A stretch of DNA of 64,000 nt from SURF-28 sp034521465 (GTDB lineage Bacteria; Bacteroidota; Ignavibacteria; Ignavibacteriales; Melioribacteraceae): NCBI GenBank assembly GCA_034521465.1, contig JAXHMN010000010.1, positions 558,001 to 622,000 on the forward strand. Direction: 5' to 3'. The position numbers and the translations under genes are program-made. This document shows positions 59,305 to 64,000 of the stretch, piece by piece (position 1 is the first letter of the stretch; each line of letters opens with the position of its first letter). Below the pieces are notes generated by a model that worked only from the letters and a program-made list of their open reading frames with translations, had not been told where the DNA came from and made no database searches.

Positions 59305-61126
59305 ATGAAACGAATAATAATATTACTACTACTTACAACTTTTTTATTTGCTCAAGATGGAATCTTAATCGATGAAGATTTATCCGATTGGGAAAATGTA
59401 ACAACAACCTATTCTGATCCATCCGATGATGGTACGGGTGGAAATGCCAATATTGATTTTAGAAATATGTGGATTACCAACGATGATGAATATGTTTATT
59501 TCCGAATTCAATCCGGTAGAGAAATTACCCTTGTTGATTATGCTTTCGCAACAAATTTTATGTATCTCTATATCGATACTGACAACAACCCAAACACCGG
59601 AAAAAGTTTTAACGGAATTGGTGCTGAGCTTGAATATAGTTTGGCAAATAGAAGAGGAAAAACTTTTATTAACGGTGAACAAAACATTAGCCATTCCGAT
59701 ATCAATTTTCTCGGCGCTCCAACATTTTCCGCAAAGCAGTTTGAATTCGCATTAAGAAAAGATGTCACTATCTCCGGCTCTCCCCTTTTTCCAAATAATA
59801 AAATAAAAGTTGTGTTTGCCGCATTTACATCAACTTCCCTCACTGATACCTATGATCTTTTACCTGACAACGGCGGTTTTGAGTACGAATTTATTTCTAA
59901 CGCTGAACCTCCTATTCCGGATTATTCAATCAGAAAAACTAATCCCGGTTATTTACGTGTAATGGCTTACAACGTCCAGCAAGATGGAATTACAGATCAA
60001 AGTAAGACGACCGAGTTTCACCATATATTTGATGCAATAGAACCGGAGATTGTGGGCTTCACTGAAGTTTACGATGCTTCATCTCAGGCGGTTGCGGATA
60101 GATTGGAGTTCTTTCTTCCTTCCGGTGACGGACAAAATTGGTATAATAAAAAAGAAGGAGATGCAGGCGGAAAGGGTGACATTGTACTTGTTAGTAGGTT
60201 TCAAATAAAACAAAGCTTTACAATCGATTCCGATGTGGGGCATGATGCTTCCGGAGCATTTCTTCTGGACTTACGACCAAAGTATGACTCCGATATGCTC
60301 GTGATTGTTTCGCACCCTAAATGCTGCGGCGGTAGAGAAAACGACGACAAACGCCAAAATCAATTTGATGCAATAATTGCTTTTCTCAGAGATGCGGTTA
60401 ACAGCGGCGGTGATTTAACCATTCAACCAAATATTCCAATTGTGATTATGGGCGATATGAACTTGGTCGGAGATTCTCGCCAATATGAAACTTTAATTAC
60501 CGGAGACATAAAAATTAACGGAAACTACGGAGAAGATTTTGCTCCTGATTGGGACGGCGGAAATTTGGATGACGCAAAACCTTACGCCACCAATACAAAT
60601 ATGACTTACACAACAAACCCGGGAAGTTTTCCTCCCGGCAGACTAGATTTTATAGTTTACAGCGGTTCTGTTATGGAGATGGTTAATAGTTATATTCTTG
60701 ATTCGAAGAAGTTAGACTCATTCGAATTAAGTCAACACGGATTAAGTCCGGAGGATACCGAAGTTTCCGACCACCTTCCGGTTGTAGCTGATTTTGATCT
60801 TTCACCAATCACGGATATTAAAAAAAAAGATGATGCCCCCAAAAAGTTTGGATTAATGCAGAATTATCCAAATCCATTTAATCCGACAACGAAAATTAAA
60901 TTCACTATTCCAAAAGTAGAGACGGGGCATGCCCCGTCTCTACAAACCCGCTTAGTTGTTCATGATCTTTTGGGAAGAGAAATAAAAACATTATTAAAGA
61001 AAAAACTCCAGCCAGGAGAATATGAAATTGAATTTGATGCTGCAGATCTGCCGAGCGGCGTTTATTACTATAACTTAACCACTGGAAGGTTTTTCGGAAA
61101 CACGCAAAATGGTCTTACTAAGATAA
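59305..61126 (+). CDS. Secreted endonuclease/exonuclease/phosphatase protein with T9SS sorting domain
   Basis: A signal peptide (IIILLLLTTFLFAQ) is followed by an N-terminal beta-sandwich (EDLSDWENVTTTYSDPSDDG, CBM9/DOMON-like), then the metal-dependent EEP fold: LRVMAYNVQQDG (Asn), EPEIVGFTEVYDA (catalytic Glu), PIVIMGDMNLVGD (Asp, Asn) and EVSDHLPVVADF (Asp-His). The C-terminus is a T9SS sorting domain (QNYPNPFNPTTKIKFTIPK then the palindrome-coded VETGHAPS). The raw frame runs to 61149, but a one-base shift at the T-run near 61092 gives the standard ending FSETRKMVLLR at TAA 61126. Confidence 0.85.
60916..60943. repeat. 28-bp perfect palindrome inside a T9SS sorting domain
   Basis: Arms GTAGAGACGGGGCA and TGCCCCGTCTCTAC, no loop. 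In frame it codes VETGHAPSL in the loop between two sorting-domain strands, the same place as the copy at 48304-48328. Confidence 0.85.
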
Positions 61127-61196
61127 CTCATAAAGACATTCTGACTTAATCGCTCTTCTCTTACCTATATCAATCGCTTCTACCGATATCAACCAA

Positions 61197-61741
61197 TTAT
61201 GGAAGTAAAATAGCTGCCACAAGTACAGTTGTCCAATTGCCGCGTTTATCTCCTTTAGCAGATTGTGTTATGTTAAAAGTGCGGACAATTTTACCGGACA
61301 TTTTGAAGACCTGTTTCTTTCGTTCCAAGCTGTTTCAGGGTTAAACTCAACGCCTAAAGTTGTTGCAAGCATTTGTGCTGCTAAATCTTCCGCATAATCT
61401 CCGGCGTTCTGTTCTTTAACTCCGTAGGGATGATGTTCCGATAAATAACCGTATTGAGTTTGATCTTTTGGAATTGCAACACCAATTGAAGAAGCTATCA
61501 ATCTGTTCGGTTCATTGGTCGAATTTCTTGCCATTACAGCGAACGTAATTTGTCCGGCGCTAATTTCTTTTAATCCCTGTTCTCGACTAATTCTTTTGCA
61601 CCCGGGCGGATATATGCTGCTTACATTTACAAGATTACATTTTTCAATTCCCGCATTTCTTAATGCTGCTTCAAAGGAGCTAAGATAATCTTTGTGTCTG
61701 CCGACTCCTTTAGTGAAAAATATTTTTGTTGGGACGTACAA
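61197..61741 (-). CDS. Pyruvoyl-dependent arginine decarboxylase, frameshifted near 61315
   Basis: About 181 residues. KIFFTKGVGRHKDYLSSFEA, then the self-cleavage site NLVNVSSIYPPGCKRIS, where the second Ser becomes the pyruvoyl group, and SSIGVAIPKDQTQYGYLSEH are the PvlArgDC family wording. The frame shifts near 61315 and the natural end NITQSAKGDKRGNWTTVLVA follows to TAA 61197. It makes agmatine from arginine for polyamine synthesis. No other polyamine gene is in the window. Confidence 0.85.
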
Positions 61742-61894
61742 TTTTTATTCTCCCTATCTCTAATAACCTCAATTACCGAATGTGAATTATGAACCATAGT
61801 TGCTTGTGACTAAAGTGTTTATCAAATAAGTAAACTTCGTTAGACGCTGACTTTATAGTCTGTTAAATAAGTCGCTAACAATTCATCTAAGATC

Positions 61895-61995
61895 TCTTAT
61901 AGCCTCGATTAGAGGCGAGCATTATTTAATTCAGAATACAAAGCTTTGGTCGTTATGCAAGCTACCACCTCTAAAACGGACGGTAATTATTTTTA
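61895..61995. repeat. Hairpin repeat, second copy of the 13783 family
   Basis: GCCTC-gatta-GAGGC (61902-61916), then a tail with ctttggtcgttatgc and acggacggtaa, matching 13783-13855 in order with small gaps. The surrounding 61742-62000 holds no gene. Confidence 0.6.
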
Positions 61996-62002
61996 TTAAC
62001 CG

Positions 62003-62447
62003 TTATGCAGCACTCGCTTTAATCATCCAGATTTCCTTTTCAAGCCAGGCGATTTTATCTTCTGCTAATGCAACAGTTGTTGAATCATCTATTTCGTCTG
62101 CTGCTTCGGCAATCTTTTTATATTCGTCAGTCAAGCTTTTCAAAATCAGAAAGCACAGCGTGCAGAACGGTTTTGCCGTCAAATTCATTTTTTGTTTCTT
62201 CTTTGAATGATGCGTTATCCAAGTAATCTTTTAATGTTGCTAACGGTTTACCACCAAGCTGAACTATCCTTTCCGCAACTTCATCATATTGTTCTATGAA
62301 ATAATCATAATAAGCTTCTGTCATTTCGTGGATTGGTTTGAAGTGAATCCCCTTAACATTCCAATGATAATTATGAAGTTTTACGTTAAGCACAGAAAGA
62401 TTAGCTACGTTTTGGTTCATCAATTTGATTAAGTCTTCTTTTGTCAT
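62003..62447 (-). CDS. dps: Dps family ferritin-like protein, frameshifted near 62150
   Basis: About 148 residues. Ferroxidase residues are in the family pattern KLHNYHWNVKGIHFKPIHEM followed by YDEVAERIVQLGGKP (His, Asp/Glu, Glu). Past the shift the last two helices follow (TDEYKKIAEAADEIDDSTTV, LEKEIWMIKASAA). Dps 12-mers store iron and protect DNA from peroxide. It is the last gene of a minus-strand run with NifX-like and MinD-type genes. Confidence 0.85.
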
Positions 62448-62458
62448 CTTAATTTTCC

Positions 62459-62779
62459 TTAGTTTTTTAGATACTTATTCAATACGTCTTTTACTTTTTC
62501 GTTTCCGGTAAATCCGTCAACAATTTTGATTCCGGTTCTTTTTAGAACGTCTTCTGCTTTATCACCAACGTTACCGGTTAATACAACTTCAGCACCTTTG
62601 TTTATTATTAACTCTGCAGCTTTAGGCCCTGCACCGTTTTGCATTTGTTCACCCAGATTCGAAACCGCTTCGAACTTCATCGTATCGGAATCAACAATTA
62701 AGAAATACTGGCAGCGTCCAAATTTCTCACTCACCAATGCATCAAGCGATCCACCGGTTGATGTTATTGCTATTTTCAT
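62459..62779 (-). CDS. NifX/NifB-like (dinitrogenase iron-molybdenum cofactor) protein
   Basis: 106 residues of the NafY/NifX fold: MKIAITSTGGSLDALVSEKF, GRCQYFLIVD, LGEQMQNGAGPKAAELIINK and VVLTGNVGDKAEDVLKRTGI. Small proteins of this type bind metal clusters and occur next to MinD-like ATPases in organisms without nitrogenase. Twelve bases follow before dps. Confidence 0.85.
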   Translation of the reverse strand: MKIAITSTGGSLDALVSEKFGRCQYFLIVDSDTMKFEAVSNLGEQMQNGAGPKAAELIINKGAEVVLTGNVGDKAEDVLKRTGIKIVDGFTGNEKVKDVLNKYLKN

Positions 62780-62792
62780 TTTTATGCCTCTT

Positions 62793-63659
62793 TTAGTTTT
62801 TAGATATATCCATAAAGAATTCTACTTTCGCCCAAATATTTTTAATGTCTTCCGCAGCATGTGAACTGTATTCAACTATTGTTTTGTTTGCTTTTATTGC
62901 CTCGATATAATCTTCATCAAACGGGAGATAGCCAAGTACCGGAATGTTTTCTTTTCCTGCGAGTGAAGTTATTTGTAATGTTATTTTTTCATTTAGATCG
63001 TATTTGTTAATAACAATTCCGCTTTTGATTGAAAATGTTTTCAATAATTCTACAAGACGCTTTAAGTCGTGAATGCCGGATTGTGTTGGTTCGGCAACAA
63101 TAACCACAAAATCAGCACCGGATAAACTTGCATTAACGGGACAGCCAATTCCCGGCGGTCCATCTACAATTACCCATTTAGTTTTTTCATCAACATTGTT
63201 GAGTGCGCTTTTCTTTATTTCACTTACAAGTTTACCTGAGTTACCTTCGCCAGGTAAAAGTATTGCGTAATAAAATTTAGATTTATCCTGAAGACTACAT
63301 TCAAAGTAGCTGCCTGATTTTATTGCAGTAAATTTAATTGCATCATCGGGACAAGCCCGATAACAAAAGCCGCATCCTTCACAACTAAGTTGATTAATTT
63401 CATAATCATGAATTGCATCAAATCTGCAAACCGATTCACATAATCCGCATTGTGAACAAAGTTCGAGATTTATGCTTGCTTTCTTTCCACCGAAATATTC
63501 AAACTGTTTTTGATCTTTTGGATTCAGCAACAGAAATAAATTAGCTGCATCAACATCGCAGTCGATTGTGATTTTATTATTCAGCAATTTTACAAATGCC
63601 GATGAAACGGTTGTCTTTCCCGTTCCACCTTTTCCGCTAAGTATTACTATTTGTTTCAA
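62793..63659 (-). CDS. MinD/Mrp superfamily ATPase with 4Fe-4S ferredoxin insert
   Basis: 288 residues. Deviant Walker A GKGGTGKTTVSSAF at the start, then an inserted two-cluster ferredoxin: CSQCGLCESVCRFDAI (CxxCxxCxxxC) and CEGCGFCYRACPDDAI, then the P-loop core with VIVDGPPGIGCPVNASL (Walker B/switch II). Family members are thought to carry or deliver iron-sulfur clusters. They usually come in tandem, and the end of a second copy lies just upstream at the window edge. Confidence 0.9.
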   Translation of the reverse strand: MKQIVILSGKGGTGKTTVSSAFVKLLNNKITIDCDVDAANLFLLLNPKDQKQFEYFGGKKASINLELCSQCGLCESVCRFDAIHDYEINQLSCEGCGFCYRACPDDAIKFTAIKSGSYFECSLQDKSKFYYAILLPGEGNSGKLVSEIKKSALNNVDEKTKWVIVDGPPGIGCPVNASLSGADFVVIVAEPTQSGIHDLKRLVELLKTFSIKSGIVINKYDLNEKITLQITSLAGKENIPVLGYLPFDEDYIEAIKANKTIVEYSSHAAEDIKNIWAKVEFFMDISKN

Positions 63660-63691
63660 AGTGTTCTCTTTTATTCTTTCTTAAAAACAAT

Positions 63692-63773
63692 AGAACGCAG
63701 ATACACAGATGAACAGATTTTCGCTGATTAAAAATCTGTGTTAATCAGTTTTTTCTGCGTCATCTGCGTTCCA
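63692..63773. repeat. 82-bp hairpin repeat (GGAACGCAGAT family) at a gene end
   Basis: AGAACGCAGAT (63692-63702) and ATCTGCGTTCCA (63762-63773) frame repeated CTGTG/CTGATTA motifs. The ends match the repeat at 57787-57865. The stop codon and last 15 or so codons of the upstream partial MinD-like gene lie inside it. Confidence 0.75.
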
Positions 63774-64000
63774 TTGCTTTTAGTTTTCTTTTTAATTAAG
63801 TCAATCAAGCCAATAAAATCAGTTCTTATTTTATCGGAGCTATTAATCGGCAATATTCCATTCGAATATGCTTCTGCAATTTTTCTATCAAATGGTATTC
63901 TCAACATTACTTCAATTTCATTTTCGGTTAGGTAGTTTTCCATTTCCACAAATGTTTCATCATACTTATTAATCACCACGCCAAAAGGAACATTTATGTT
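63728..64000 (-). CDS. Partial MinD superfamily ATPase, C-terminus only
   Basis: The minus frame entering at the window edge reads VINKYDETFVEMENYLTENE and VMLRIPFDRKIAEAYSNGIL, which is the C-terminal third of the same ATPase type as the next gene (compare VINKYDLNEKITLQ ... GYLPFDEDYIEAIKANKTIV). The last residues KSNGTQMTQKKLINTDF do not fit the family and are coded by a hairpin repeat that runs past the stop. The gene continues beyond the window. Confidence 0.8.
   Translation of the reverse strand, partial: NINVPFGVVINKYDETFVEMENYLTENEIEVMLRIPFDRKIAEAYSNGILPINSSDKIRTDFIGLIDLIKKKTKSNGTQMTQKKLINTDF

Noticed and set aside
120..62447. Genome-wide programmed frameshifting
   Set aside because: Shift sites share no slippery heptamer or downstream structure and fall in unrelated genes; indels are simpler.

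Overview
The window is an AT-rich, gene-dense piece of a Bacteroidetes/Chlorobi-type chromosome, most likely Ignavibacteria (Ignavibacterium/Melioribacter relatives). The main evidence is two secreted proteins ending in the type IX secretion sorting domain with the QNYPNPFNPTT signature. Supporting evidence is the many lipoproteins and the TonB receptor with an N-terminal carboxypeptidase-like domain. This placement is inference; there is no rRNA here. I found no rRNA, tRNA, CRISPR array or prophage.

Layout. 0-10 kb: cupin fragment, lipoprotein, CPBP protease and histidine phosphatase on the minus strand; a REP-type palindrome cluster with a RAYT transposase remnant; a large KamA-type radical-SAM gene; a HigB toxin with a HigA antitoxin fused to an ImmA/IrrE protease; a GNAT protein; a 109-bp MITE-like repeat; a triple-rhodanese sulfurtransferase. 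10-22 kb: serine hydrolase, transketolase, Phd/RelE toxin-antitoxin pair, THUMP methyltransferase, several lipoproteins, DUF1684, EamA transporter. 22-32 kb: orphan ribbon-helix-helix antitoxin, BlaI/M56 pair, ATP-grasp enzyme, hydrolase-OsmC fusion, a repeat array, dodecin, TonB receptor. 32-44 kb: YceI-MarR operon behind two tandem palindromes, a DinB-VOC-SGNH-kynureninase run, DUF4097 protein, M28 peptidase, lipoprotein amidase, PEGA lipoprotein. 44-53 kb: ClpB, T9SS-sorted protein, an IS1634-type transposase fragment lacking both ends, an MGH1-like glycoside hydrolase, a DUF6364/PIN toxin-antitoxin pair, a TPR protein. 53-58 kb: mnmE - two parS-like sites - mnmG - rsmG, the classic origin-proximal cluster. 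58-64 kb: SCO and PCuAC copper chaperones for cytochrome oxidase, a T9SS-sorted nuclease/phosphatase, pyruvoyl arginine decarboxylase, Dps, a NifX-like protein and MinD/ferredoxin ATPases.

An overriding feature is frameshifts. At least 24 genes, including clpB and transketolase, are split by one or more +1/-1 shifts although both halves stay well conserved and in-frame stops are absent. This looks like uncorrected indels in the sequence (long-read or low-coverage assembly) rather than mass pseudogenisation. Such genes are listed once over the reconstructed span, with the approximate shift positions.

The most interesting signals are the parS pair between mnmE and mnmG; a perfect palindrome inserted in frame at the same place in both T9SS sorting domains; several regulators and toxin-antitoxin loci each preceded by two tandem short palindromes; and families of small hairpin repeats, one of which supplies the C-terminus of a gene.
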